Below are positions 1-7,355 of a DNA stretch of 33,938 bases, one piece after another. The position numbers were made by a program, and so were the translations under genes. The DNA lies in contig JAURZO010000213.1 in the NCBI GenBank assembly GCA_030653405.1, positions 1 to 33,938 on the forward strand, read 5' to 3'. Each line of letters begins with the position of its first letter. The stretch's first letter is position 1. The notes beneath the pieces were generated by a model that was given only the letters and a program-made list of their open reading frames with translations, was not told the DNA's origin and ran no database searches. The DNA comes from Zwartia sp. (GTDB lineage: Bacteria; Pseudomonadota; Gammaproteobacteria; Burkholderiales; Burkholderiaceae_B).

Positions 1-190
1 TGTTGCCCTTGACGTCCTTGCGATGACCGGCGAAACGCTCGCCCCGAAAATCTGACTCAGACAATTTATAAGTCTGAATCATCGTCCCCATCGCACCATC
101 GAGAATCATGATGCGCTCCCCAAGCAGGCGCGCAAACGCGGCGCCTCGGGTATAGCGTTCGATCGGGTATGGCAAGGCTGGATAAGACAT
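1..190 (-). CDS. metH: B12-dependent methionine synthase MetH, 5' end only
   Basis: Reading the minus strand from an ATG at 188-190 gives 63 residues that run off the left edge. Residues about 25-62 (GERIMILDGAMGTMIQTYKL, then an ESDFRGERF segment and GHRKDVKGN) are the hallmark opening of the homocysteine S-methyltransferase domain of MetH. The family transfers methyl from methyltetrahydrofolate through methylcobalamin to homocysteine in the cytoplasm. Only the N-terminal edge is present, so the Zn-binding cysteines, folate, B12 and activation domains cannot be checked. The first about 20 residues form a short extension before the conserved block. It diverges from the cobalamin-riboswitch/btuB unit, which places a B12 consumer beside B12 uptake. 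Confidence in identity is high; that the gene is intact beyond the window is assumed. Confidence 0.9.
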   Translation of the reverse strand, partial: MSYPALPYPIERYTRGAAFARLLGERIMILDGAMGTMIQTYKLSESDFRGERFAGHRKDVKGN

Positions 191-258
191 GTTGGATTAA
201 CGCGACAAGACTGACCTGCGAGTTTAACAAAATAGGGGCGTGATACAGTTCGGTAAGA

Positions 259-437
259 ATAGGTGCTTTCGGTGCAACAGAGGCCTTGCCACAAGCAAGG
301 TCTTGCATTGGGAAAGTTAAACGGGAAACAGGAAGAGTGATCGACAGATCCTCGTGCCTGTGCTGCCCCCGCAACGGTCAACGTCCGGAGCTTCGACATT
401 GAAGCCCACCCTGACGCCAGCCCGATACCGGCCTGTT
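259..437 (+). promoter_or_regulatory. Cobalamin (AdoCbl) riboswitch upstream of btuB
   Basis: Three conserved blocks of the cobalamin riboswitch appear in order: GTTAAACGGGAAACAGG at 316-332, GCTGCCCCCGCAACGGT at 362-378, and the B12 box GCCAGCCCGATACCGGCCTG at 416-435. A small hairpin (GCTTC 390-394 with GAAGC 401-405) lies between the last two, as expected of the core junction. The family binds adenosyl- or methylcobalamin and lowers expression of B12 uptake genes. The next gene is btuB, starting at 518. The outer boundaries are approximate. Bases 191-258 would hold the divergent promoters for this leader and metH, but I could not settle on clear hexamers. Confidence 0.93.
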
Positions 438-482
438 CAAGCGGGATTCGTCCTTTTTAGGCGGATTTCTTTGAACGTTCAG

Positions 483-502
483 GATGTGCGGGGACGCACA
501 TC
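483..502 (+). promoter_or_regulatory. GNRA-loop hairpin next to the btuB ribosome-binding site (likely riboswitch expression platform)
   Basis: GATGTGCG at 483-490 and CGCACATC at 495-502 form a perfect 8-bp stem closed by a GGGA tetraloop (491-494). It lies after the B12 box and ends 4 nt before the ACGAGG Shine-Dalgarno at 506-511. No T-run follows, so control of translation initiation is more likely than termination. GGACG (492-496) is complementary to CGTCC (382-386) in the riboswitch core. This could be the loop-loop contact known in this riboswitch class, but that pairing is inference. Confidence 0.6.
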
Positions 503-517
503 ACTACGAGGTATAAC

Positions 518-2455
518 ATGCATCACTTCACGACCCGGCGTCTCGCCGGTGCTGCCGCATGGGCAGTTGCGGCCAGCGCGCTCGCACAAACACCATCTGA
601 AAACACGGACTCAACTGCTGTCACGCAACTCGCAACCATTGTGGTCACGCCAACCCGGGCGCCAGAACCCCTTGGCAGCACACTCGGCGATAACAGCGTC
701 ATTTCCAGAGAAACGCTCGATAGCCTGCCAAACGGCACCCTCGCCGATGCACTGATCCGCGAGCACAGCATCGAGGCGGTGAACTACGGCGGCCCACAAA
801 CGGTCAGCACCATTAACATTCGCGGCACCAACAGCAATCAGTCACTGATTCTGATTGACGGCATGCGCGTGAACAACGCCACCAACGGGCTCCCGCCACT
901 CAATGCGATTCCTCTGAACAGCATCGAGCGCGTTGAGATCGTCCGTGGCACGAGTAGCAGCCTCTACGGCTCGGATGCGATAGGCGGCGTGGTGAACATC
1001 ATCACGCGCGCAGAGACTGACCGACCTTTTTCCGCCTATGCCAATGCGGGTGTCGGCACCTATGCGAGTACCCAGTACGATGCCGGCTTTTCAGGCGCCA
1101 AAGACGGCTGGAGCTACAGTTTGTTTGGCGGCTATGGCCAAAGCGCCGGCTTTAACAGCACCCGTCCAAATAATTATTATCAAAATGGTGATACCGACTC
1201 GTATTACCGTAGCAACCTGGGCGGCTCGCTGGGTTACACCTGGAAGCCCGGACAGACGCTAACATTTCAAACCTTGCAGTCCAGAGTCAATGGTGGCTAT
1301 GACATGGGGACGCCTTATTTTGGCGACCGCGGCATCCAGACGCTGAGCAACAACGTACTGACGAGCCGCAACGTGATTTCCTCTTTTTGGACAAGCACCT
1401 TACGCGCGGGCTTCAACGCTGACTCTTACCAAACGGTCAATGCCGGCGCACAACTCGCCCCCTCCAACCCGCCAGATGGCAAACAACACTTCAAGACAAA
1501 CCAAAGCCAATATGTCTGGCAAAACGATCTGACGTTTTCACCCACGCAAGTCGTGAGCCTGGCCTACGAGCGTCTCGAACAGCGCGTGGATGGGACACTT
1601 TCCGATAATAATTTCCCCGTCCCGAGTTTTGTGAACTATCAGCAAACGTCACGCTCCACGAATTCTCTGCTGGGTATTTATCGCGGCAAATGGGGGGCGC
1701 AATCGGTGCAGGCAAGCGTGCGCAACGATGACAGCTCGCAGTACGGGAACGTCACGACGGGTAGTCTGACCTATGGACTTGATTTGACCTCTCGTTGGCG
1801 TGCCACTGTGGGCGCAAATACTGGCTTTCGCGCCCCGAACTTTAACGAACTCTACTGGCCAGTCACGCCCTTTTTCGTCGGCAATCCATTTCTACAACCC
1901 GAGCGATCACGTAACATCGAAGCGGGCCTCAAATACACGACCGACAAGACCCAACTTGGGCTGACGCTTTATCGCAACGACATTGATAATCTCATTCTCA
2001 ATGAGCCGTCGATTCCTTCGGACCCCTATTCGCCCTATACCCCCAGAAACATTGATCGGGCATTAATCACTGGTATTACACTCACTGGCTCGCAACGTCT
2101 GGGCAGTGACACGGTGGTGCGCGGCAGTTTCGACTGGTCAAACCCCCGTAATGCCTCGACGGGGGAGCTGTTGCCTCAACGCGCGCAACGTGTGTTCAAA
2201 ATGGCAGTTGATCAATCGATCGGACGGGCGCGACTGACCGGAGAGTTTTTTGTGACGAGTCAGCGGCGTGACGCCATGACCAGTGATACGCTGGGTGGCT
2301 TCGGACTGATGAATCTTGTGGGGAGCTATCCGCTGACAGACAATGCGGAGATACAAGTTCGCTGGAATAACGTCTTTGCGCGGCAATACACGCTTGTGCA
2401 AGGCTATGCCACCCCGGGTTCAAACGTCTTTGTGAACCTAGCCCTCAAAATGTAG
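518..2455 (+). CDS. btuB: TonB-dependent vitamin B12 outer-membrane receptor BtuB
   Basis: This 645-residue protein has a signal peptide (about residues 1-23, ending ALA before QTPSEN), a TonB-box-like stretch (TIVVTPTRAPEP, about 40-52) and a plug domain with the typical INIRGTNSNQSLILIDGMRV and ERVEIVRGTSSSLYGSDAIGGVVNI blocks up to about residue 170. The rest is a long beta-barrel with a GFRAPNFNELYW barrel motif and LQPERSRNIEAGLKY. The family takes up corrinoids across the outer membrane using TonB-ExbB-ExbD energy. The B12 assignment comes from the cobalamin riboswitch just upstream and the BtuF-like gene just downstream. The start is ATG 518 with GAGG 6 nt upstream. The C-terminus ends in LALKM rather than the usual terminal Phe, which is mildly unusual for an outer-membrane barrel. 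Confidence 0.93.
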   Translation: MHHFTTRRLAGAAAWAVAASALAQTPSENTDSTAVTQLATIVVTPTRAPEPLGSTLGDNSVISRETLDSLPNGTLADALIREHSIEAVNYGGPQTVSTINIRGTNSNQSLILIDGMRVNNATNGLPPLNAIPLNSIERVEIVRGTSSSLYGSDAIGGVVNIITRAETDRPFSAYANAGVGTYASTQYDAGFSGAKDGWSYSLFGGYGQSAGFNSTRPNNYYQNGDTDSYYRSNLGGSLGYTWKPGQTLTFQTLQSRVNGGYDMGTPYFGDRGIQTLSNNVLTSRNVISSFWTSTLRAGFNADSYQTVNAGAQLAPSNPPDGKQHFKTNQSQYVWQNDLTFSPTQVVSLAYERLEQRVDGTLSDNNFPVPSFVNYQQTSRSTNSLLGIYRGKWGAQSVQASVRNDDSSQYGNVTTGSLTYGLDLTSRWRATVGANTGFRAPNFNELYWPVTPFFVGNPFLQPERSRNIEAGLKYTTDKTQLGLTLYRNDIDNLILNEPSIPSDPYSPYTPRNIDRALITGITLTGSQRLGSDTVVRGSFDWSNPRNASTGELLPQRAQRVFKMAVDQSIGRARLTGEFFVTSQRRDAMTSDTLGGFGLMNLVGSYPLTDNAEIQVRWNNVFARQYTLVQGYATPGSNVFVNLALKM

Positions 2456-2461
2456 GTCGCC

Positions 2462-3361
2462 TTGGGTCTTGTTAAAAAAAAGTGTCTGTGGTTTGTGTGC
2501 GGGATGGCCTTGCTGGCTCAGGCTGGCAGCCTTCTTGCGCGCGCCCTGCCGATCGAGGTGACGGACGATCAAGGCCATCAGGTCCGCCTGACAGCGCCAG
2601 CTCAACGTGTCATCACACTCTCCCCGCATGCCACGGAGTTGGTGTTTGCCGCAGGCGGTGGTGAACGAATCGTGGCCACGGTCAATGCCAGTGACTTTCC
2701 TCCTGCAGCACGGACTTTGCCGCGAATTGGGGACGGCCTGTCACCCAATCCTGAGCGGGTGCTGCTCACCAGGCCCGACTTGGTGATTGGCTGGCAGCCA
2801 TCGCAGTTTTCAAGCCTATCTAGCCTTGCTATCCCAACATTTCTGAGCAACCCCAAAACGCTAAAGAGCATTCCTGACAGCATCGAAATACTCGGCAACC
2901 TGCTGGGAACGTCTGAGACAGCCAATACTCGAGCGGCATCGCTCAAGCAAACACTTGAGCGGTTAAAGCAATACACCTCCACTAAAACACCGGTACGCGT
3001 CTTCATTCAAGTCGGGGATGAACCGGAGTACACACTGAACCGCTCTCATTTGCTGTCTCACCTGATTGAACAATGCGGCGGGATCAATATTTTCAGCGCT
3101 GCTGCCGCTACCGCGCCCAAAATCAGCGCAGAAAGTGTCTTATCCCAGAAACCAGACCTCATTCTGCTCGGACGGATAGGCGCCACTGCAGAACCCACGA
3201 CAGACTCAAGCGCTTTAAGCTATTGGCGACGATTGAATCTTCCGGCCGCGATGCTGGGTCAAATCTTTGTCATGGATTCGGATGTACTCTATCGTCCCGG
3301 CCCCCGCCTGATCGAAGCTGCCGAGACGATTTGCAGCCTGATCCAACAAGCCCGAAAATAG
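2462..3361 (+). CDS. btuF: BtuF-like cobalamin ABC-transporter substrate-binding protein
   Basis: The predicted 299 residues begin with a signal peptide: a KKK n-region, hydrophobic core about residues 8-27, probable cleavage after ARA. The helical-backbone periplasmic binding fold of the BtuF/FhuD class follows, recognised by RVITLSPHATELVFAAGGGE (about 43-62), the NPERVLLTRPDLVIGWQPS block and the C-terminal RPGPRLIEAAETI. The family delivers B12 to BtuCD in the inner membrane. The best start is TTG 2462, 6 nt after the btuB stop with a weak AGG at 2454-2456. An internal ATG at 2504 would remove the basic n-region. It is co-transcribed with btuB and therefore probably under the same riboswitch. 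No permease (btuC) or ATPase (btuD) gene follows; the next gene is thiG. A haem or siderophore substrate is possible but less likely in this context. Confidence 0.85.
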   Translation: MGLVKKKCLWFVCGMALLAQAGSLLARALPIEVTDDQGHQVRLTAPAQRVITLSPHATELVFAAGGGERIVATVNASDFPPAARTLPRIGDGLSPNPERVLLTRPDLVIGWQPSQFSSLSSLAIPTFLSNPKTLKSIPDSIEILGNLLGTSETANTRAASLKQTLERLKQYTSTKTPVRVFIQVGDEPEYTLNRSHLLSHLIEQCGGINIFSAAAATAPKISAESVLSQKPDLILLGRIGATAEPTTDSSALSYWRRLNLPAAMLGQIFVMDSDVLYRPGPRLIEAAETICSLIQQARK

Positions 3362-3397
3362 CGTGTCACGTAATTGGCAATTGAACCGAGAAGGCTT

Positions 3398-4207
3398 ATG
3401 ACAAACTCCCCAACAGATCCACTGGTCATCGCAGGCAAGACCTACCACTCCCGGCTGCTGGTGGGTACAGGCAAATACAAAGATTTTGAACAAACGCGTC
3501 TGGCGATCGACGCAAGCGGCGCTGAAATTATTACCGTTGCCATTCGCCGAACCAATATCGGTCAACATCACAACGAGCCCAGTCTGCTCGAGTATCTGCC
3601 GCCCAACCAGTTCACCTTGCTACCCAATACTGCCGGATGCTACAGCGCCGACGATGCGGTCCGCACGTTGCGCCTGGCGCGCGAGCTACTGGATGGCCAC
3701 CGACTGGTCAAACTCGAAGTGCTCGGTGACCCCCATACTTTATTTCCAAATATGCCCGAAACGCTCGCTGCGGCCAAAACACTTGTGGCCGACGGTTTCG
3801 ACGTCATGGTTTACTGCACGGATGATCCGGTGCAGTGCAAGATGCTCGAAGACATCGGTTGTGTCGCCGTGATGCCGCTGGCCTCCCTGATTGGCTCCGG
3901 CATGGGTATTCTGAACCCCTGGAACCTGCGTCTCATCATCGATCAGGCACGCGTGCCGGTGTTGGTGGATGCCGGCGTTGGCACGGCTTCAGATGCCGCC
4001 ATCGCGATGGAGCTTGGCTGTGACGGCGTGCTGATGAATACGGCCATAGCGGGTGCAGAGCAACCTATCCTGATGGCAAGCGCCATGAAAAAGGCCGTTG
4101 AAGCGGGCCGTGAGGCTTTTCTGGCTGGACGCGTGCCACGCAAAACCTACCAAGCCGCGCCGAGTTCACCGACTACCGGGTTGATTACACCCAAGAGTTC
4201 CACATGA
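3398..4207 (+). CDS. thiG: Thiazole synthase ThiG
   Basis: ThiG (269 residues) condenses 1-deoxy-xylulose 5-phosphate, dehydroglycine and the thiocarboxylate of ThiS to make the thiazole phosphate of thiamine. It shows RLLVGTGKYKDF near the N-terminus and the catalytic lysine in VKLEVLGD (Lys105, Schiff base with the sugar phosphate in the family). PVLVDAGVGTASDAAIAMELGCDGVLMNTAIA forms the phosphate-binding end of the TIM barrel. I chose ATG 3398 because GAGAAGG at 3388-3394 is a good Shine-Dalgarno; an in-frame TTG at 3374 would add eight non-conserved residues. It overlaps thiD by 4 bp. The small sulfur carrier ThiS, often directly upstream, is not present here. Confidence 0.96.
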   Translation: MTNSPTDPLVIAGKTYHSRLLVGTGKYKDFEQTRLAIDASGAEIITVAIRRTNIGQHHNEPSLLEYLPPNQFTLLPNTAGCYSADDAVRTLRLARELLDGHRLVKLEVLGDPHTLFPNMPETLAAAKTLVADGFDVMVYCTDDPVQCKMLEDIGCVAVMPLASLIGSGMGILNPWNLRLIIDQARVPVLVDAGVGTASDAAIAMELGCDGVLMNTAIAGAEQPILMASAMKKAVEAGREAFLAGRVPRKTYQAAPSSPTTGLITPKSST

Positions 4208-5082
4208 CCGACCACGATGACACTGAAATCACCCGGGAGATCCCCAATACGCTGACAATCGCGGGCATGGATCCCTCCGGAGGTGCGGGTATCCTGGCTG
4301 ACGTCAAAACCATGAGCGCGCTCGGCGCATATGCCTGCGCAGTTGTCGCGGCGCTCACAGCCCAAAACACACAAGCTGTCACAGACATCTCTCCTGTCAA
4401 CCCCTCCTTTGTCAGAGCTCAGATCGACACGCTGTTTGCCGACGTCAAGATTGCAGCGGTCAAAATTGGCATGCTCGGCCAGACAGGTGTGATTGAAGTC
4501 GTCGCCGACCGTTTAGGCCACTTTAAACCCGTGCATATTGTTCTGGATCCCGTCATGGTCGCCAAGAGCGGCGACTTGCTGCTCGAGCAAAAGGCAGTCG
4601 GCGCGCTCCGGGAGCAGCTACTACCGCTTGCAACGGTCTTGACCCCAAATTTGCCTGAGGCAGGCGTACTGCTTGAAATGCGCAGCGTTGAAACCGTCCG
4701 TGAAATGCGCCGTGTGGCGGAACGGTTACGCAATCTGATGACGCACAATGGACACCGCTGGGTCCTTGTCAAAGGCGGACATTTACCCGGCAATGACACC
4801 ATCGACATTCTGCATGATGGCGATGTCATGATCGAGCTCCCCGGGCACCGGAGTCCCACCCGCAACACCCACGGAACAGGCTGCACGCTTTCGTCAGCGA
4901 TCACTGCCTTACTGCCCCAAATCAAGACCGTGCCCGACGCCACCAAGTTGGCCAAGGATTATCTAGTTCAGGCAATTTTGCACGCGGACGCCTTGCACGT
5001 CGGACAGGGTCACGGCCCCGTTCACCATTTTCACCAACTCTGGTCAGGAAAACCCTTACAATCAGGGTTTTCCACCATGTGA
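4204..5082 (+). CDS. thiD: Hydroxymethylpyrimidine / phosphomethylpyrimidine kinase ThiD
   Basis: The 292-residue protein carries the ribokinase-family ThiD signatures: AGMDPSGGAGILADVKTMSA near residue 20, the VLDPVMVAKSG block (about 115-125), LTPNLPEA (about 148) and the catalytic anion-hole motif NTHGTGCTLSSAI (about 220). ThiD phosphorylates HMP and HMP-phosphate to HMP-pyrophosphate, the pyrimidine half of thiamine. It starts at ATG 4204 within the ATGA overlap with thiG, so translation is probably coupled. The family usually runs about 260-280 residues; here an acidic N-terminal leader of about 14 residues and a short C-terminal tail account for the excess. The last codons overlie a 10-bp inverted repeat (see 5047-5073). 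Confidence 0.95.
   Translation: MTDHDDTEITREIPNTLTIAGMDPSGGAGILADVKTMSALGAYACAVVAALTAQNTQAVTDISPVNPSFVRAQIDTLFADVKIAAVKIGMLGQTGVIEVVADRLGHFKPVHIVLDPVMVAKSGDLLLEQKAVGALREQLLPLATVLTPNLPEAGVLLEMRSVETVREMRRVAERLRNLMTHNGHRWVLVKGGHLPGNDTIDILHDGDVMIELPGHRSPTRNTHGTGCTLSSAITALLPQIKTVPDATKLAKDYLVQAILHADALHVGQGHGPVHHFHQLWSGKPLQSGFSTM
5047..5073. repeat. Perfect 10-bp inverted repeat at the thiD 3' end
   Basis: GGAAAACCCT (5047-5056) and AGGGTTTTCC (5064-5073) form a perfect stem around TACAATC (5057-5063). It lies inside the last thiD codons and 48 nt before the probable pcm start. The loop contains TACAAT, a good -10 hexamer, but I found no convincing -35 at 16-18 bp. It may be an operator, a weak attenuator or an mRNA-end structure. 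Confidence 0.55.
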
Positions 5083-5120
5083 CATTGTTGAGTGGCCCTC
5101 TGGCCGCTCCCGTTGACTCT

Positions 5121-5801
5121 ATGAAAGCTAATACTTTGCCTGATATCGAACTCGCACGTTTCAACATGATTGAGCAGCAGATCCGACCCTGGGATGTGTC
5201 TGACAGCAAGGTACTCGAGGCACTCTTTCGTATCAGACGCGAGCTCTTCGTTCCCTCTGCTTACCGCACACTGGCATTTTCTGATCTGGAAATTCCGCTC
5301 ATTATTCCGTCTGGCGACACGCATCAAACAATGCTCGCCCCCAAACTCGAAGCGAAATTCACCCAACTATTGCAACTCAAAGAAGACGACTGTGTTCTGG
5401 AGGTCGGCACGGGCTCGGGCTATCAAGCCGCCTTGCTCGCTCAGATCGCACGTGGTGTGATGTCGATTGAAATCGACCCGCGCTTGACCGCCTTCGCTCA
5501 ACAAAATCTACAACAGGCCAGCATCAAGAATGTCACTGTCGAAACAGGCGATGGCAGCAACGGCTGGGGTACAACAGAGTACGACGCAATTTTGGTCACA
5601 GGTGCCGTACCGGCGATTCCTGATGCGCTCAAATACCAACTCTGTGAAGGCGGCCGCATGATTGTGGTGGTGGGTCAAGCACCTGCGATGACGGCATACC
5701 GCGTCACCCGCACAACAGCGGCAAGCTTTGAAACAACGCCATTATTTGAAACCGTCATCAAGCCCCTGAGCGGCTTTTGTCCCTCGCGCTTTAAGTTCTA
5801 A
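5121..5801 (+). CDS. Protein-L-isoaspartate O-methyltransferase family protein (Pcm-like)
   Basis: The product (226 residues from ATG 5121) is a Pcm-family SAM methyltransferase. ARFNMIEQQIRPWDV (about 12-26) and the LFVPSAYRTLAFSD region form the family's N-terminal block. VLEVGTGSGYQAALLA (about 95-110) is SAM motif I, MSIEIDPRL motif II and DAILVTGAVPAIPDAL the later motif. True Pcm repairs isoaspartyl residues by methylating them. This betaproteobacterial branch is a divergent homologue, so the substrate is uncertain. A GTG at 5079, overlapping the thiD stop, would add 14 residues (MTLLSGPLAAPVDS) that look non-conserved; neither start has a strong Shine-Dalgarno. It ends facing the minus-strand hldC. 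Confidence 0.85.
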   Translation: MKANTLPDIELARFNMIEQQIRPWDVSDSKVLEALFRIRRELFVPSAYRTLAFSDLEIPLIIPSGDTHQTMLAPKLEAKFTQLLQLKEDDCVLEVGTGSGYQAALLAQIARGVMSIEIDPRLTAFAQQNLQQASIKNVTVETGDGSNGWGTTEYDAILVTGAVPAIPDALKYQLCEGGRMIVVVGQAPAMTAYRVTRTTAASFETTPLFETVIKPLSGFCPSRFKF

Positions 5802-5824
5802 TTGATTAAACCTTTAAGGCAATG

Positions 5825-5853
5825 CGCGGTGTGAGCTCCCACTCACCACCGCG
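5825..5853. terminator. Hairpin between convergent pcm-like gene and hldC (possible bidirectional terminator)
   Basis: CGCGGTGTGAG (5825-5835) pairs with CTCACCACCGCG (5842-5853) with a single bulged base and a 6-nt loop. It fills the 65-bp gap between two converging genes. Neither side has a strong T-run, so its function as an intrinsic terminator is only probable. Confidence 0.45.
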
Positions 5854-5866
5854 GATGTTACACCAC

Positions 5867-6355
5867 TCAAATTTGACGGATCTTTGTCACAAGCGCAGTT
5901 GTCGAGCGCGCAAATTCGAAAGGAATCGCCACGGCTTTGCCGCCCCACGACTCCACGAGCTTGGTTTCCGGCAATGTTTGCATATCGTAATCGCCACCTT
6001 TGACGATCACATCAGGACGCAACGCGCCTATCAGCGCGTATGGAGTGTCCTCATCAAAGAAAGTCACCACCGACACGCTCTCCAACGCCGCGAGTAACGC
6101 CGCGCGATCCTGCTCTTGATTGAGAGGGCGATCAGGGCCTTTGCCAAGTCTGCGGGCCGATGCATCCGTGTTGATTGCCACAACCAACGTACCACCTAGT
6201 TGTGCCGCACGATCGAGATATGTCACATGACCTCTATGCAAAATATCAAAAACGCCGTTCGTAAACACGACGGGGCGCTGCCAGGCCCCCGACTGCATGC
6301 CTTGCACACACAGTTCGGGGGTCAGGATTTTGCTTTCAAAACGAACGTCGTCCAT
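5867..6355 (-). CDS. hldC: D-glycero-beta-D-manno-heptose 1-phosphate adenylyltransferase (stand-alone HldE C-domain)
   Basis: This 162-residue nucleotidyltransferase has VVFTNGVFDILHRGHVTYLD, with the HxGH nucleotide-binding signature at residues 40-43, and VIVKGGDYD further on. It matches the C-terminal (RfaE domain II) half of E. coli HldE, which makes ADP-heptose for the LPS inner core. The kinase half (HldA) is not fused and not in the window. The start is probably ATG 6355; a GTG directly before it at 6358 is possible, and the Shine-Dalgarno is weak for both. The heptose pathway partner GmhA lies about 25 kb away at 31901. Confidence 0.92.
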   Translation of the reverse strand: MDDVRFESKILTPELCVQGMQSGAWQRPVVFTNGVFDILHRGHVTYLDRAAQLGGTLVVAINTDASARRLGKGPDRPLNQEQDRAALLAALESVSVVTFFDEDTPYALIGALRPDVIVKGGDYDMQTLPETKLVESWGGKAVAIPFEFARSTTALVTKIRQI

Positions 6356-6367
6356 CACGTCTAACCA

Positions 6368-7246
6368 CTAGACCGGAGCTGGTGTGATGGCAGGTACAGC
6401 GATGGGCACCGCGCGCAGCAATTCCTTGCGATAGCGATTGAGATCCTGAACCGTCTTAAATGAGCTATCCATCAGCAACGACATATTGTGCAAAATACGT
6501 GTGCTGACTTTGCCTTCCCAGTCTTTATCAAACATGATCTGATTGTCGAGCCAGCGCTCGAGCCAACCCGGCTCAGGCAGCTTGGATTGCACCGTATCAT
6601 TCGGGAACATCAACTTGTTGACATGCAAATTCGTTGGATGCAATGCCTGAGGCGTACGATGCGCCGACGCCATCAACACACCGATCTTTGAAAAGGCGAT
6701 CCTCGCCTGCGTGGCGATGTCCTGCCCGCGCTGTGTCAAGGCACGCTTCATGTAGCGCAAATAGGCGCCCGCATGACGCGCCTCATCCTGAGCGATCACG
6801 TTATAAATAGCCTTGATCACTGGCTCCGTGTGCCAGTCCGAAGCGCGGCGATACCAGTGGTTCAGACGAACCTCGCCGCAAAAATGCAGCATCAGCGTTT
6901 CGAGTGGTGGCGCGGGATCGAACTCGAAGCGCACGCGATGGAGCTCTTCTTCGGTCGGGACCAAATCCGGCGCAAACCGGCGTAGATATTCGATCAGCAC
7001 AAGTGAATGTTTTTGTTCTTCAAAAAACCAAACCGACATAAACGCTGAGAAGTCGCTATCGTCACGGTTATCACGCAAAAACATTTCCGTCGCGGGTAGC
7101 GCCGCCCATTCGGTGATTGCATTCATCTTGATCGTCTGCGCCTGCTCGTCCGTGAGTTTGCTGCGATCAAAGTCATGCCAGGGGATGTCTGTGGACATAT
7201 TCCATCTCACTGACTCCATGGACTTGAAAAGTTCTGTGTAAAGCAT
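6368..7246 (-). CDS. Ferritin-like diiron protein, acyl-ACP-desaturase-like
   Basis: This 292-residue soluble protein has the two-set diiron signature of the acyl-ACP desaturase branch. Glu46 lies in the first helix, Glu77-x-x-His80 in EEQKH, Glu125 in GEVRLNHWY, and Glu155-x-x-His158 in DEARH. These six positions match the pattern E, ExxH, E, ExxH that binds two irons and activates oxygen. The substrate cannot be read from sequence; desaturation or hydroxylation are both possible. ATG 7246 is preferred because AAGG lies 8 nt upstream; a GTG at 7252 and internal ATGs exist. It follows ubiB on the same strand after a 109-bp gap that contains a 17-bp palindrome, suggesting its own regulation. 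The C-terminus ends in a Pro/Ala-rich tail. Confidence 0.8.
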   Translation of the reverse strand: MLYTELFKSMESVRWNMSTDIPWHDFDRSKLTDEQAQTIKMNAITEWAALPATEMFLRDNRDDSDFSAFMSVWFFEEQKHSLVLIEYLRRFAPDLVPTEEELHRVRFEFDPAPPLETLMLHFCGEVRLNHWYRRASDWHTEPVIKAIYNVIAQDEARHAGAYLRYMKRALTQRGQDIATQARIAFSKIGVLMASAHRTPQALHPTNLHVNKLMFPNDTVQSKLPEPGWLERWLDNQIMFDKDWEGKVSTRILHNMSLLMDSSFKTVQDLNRYRKELLRAVPIAVPAITPAPV

Positions 7247-7276
7247 AATCACTGCCTTAAAAATTTAACCAAGCCC

Positions 7277-7293
7277 ATGTTCATTTTGAACAT
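7277..7293. promoter_or_regulatory. 17-bp palindrome, probable operator of the diiron gene
   Basis: ATGTTCA (7277-7283), a TTT centre and TGAACAT (7287-7293) form a perfect dyad about 30 bp upstream of the diiron gene's start, in the spacer after ubiB. Its size and place fit a dimeric repressor or activator site. The cognate regulator is not in the window, and promoter hexamers are unclear. Confidence 0.5.
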
Positions 7294-7355
7294 TCGAGCT
7301 TTGGCTAAAGGTTTCACTAAATGCGAGGACGCCAAGCCACTGGCAGCACGCAGAC

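Noticed and set aside
66..399. Two minus-strand reading frames of about 100 residues near the left end
   Set aside because: They lie out of frame with the clear MetH N-terminus (1-190) and run through the riboswitch; neither protein resembles a family.
354..755. 133-residue plus-strand frame
   Set aside because: It begins inside the riboswitch core and overlaps btuB in another frame; the real gene has a signal peptide and plug domain.
5021..5062. Sigma-70 promoter using TACAAT in the thiD-end hairpin
   Set aside because: No -35 hexamer lies at 16-18 bp; TTCACC or TCACCA are too far away. Kept only as part of the hairpin finding.
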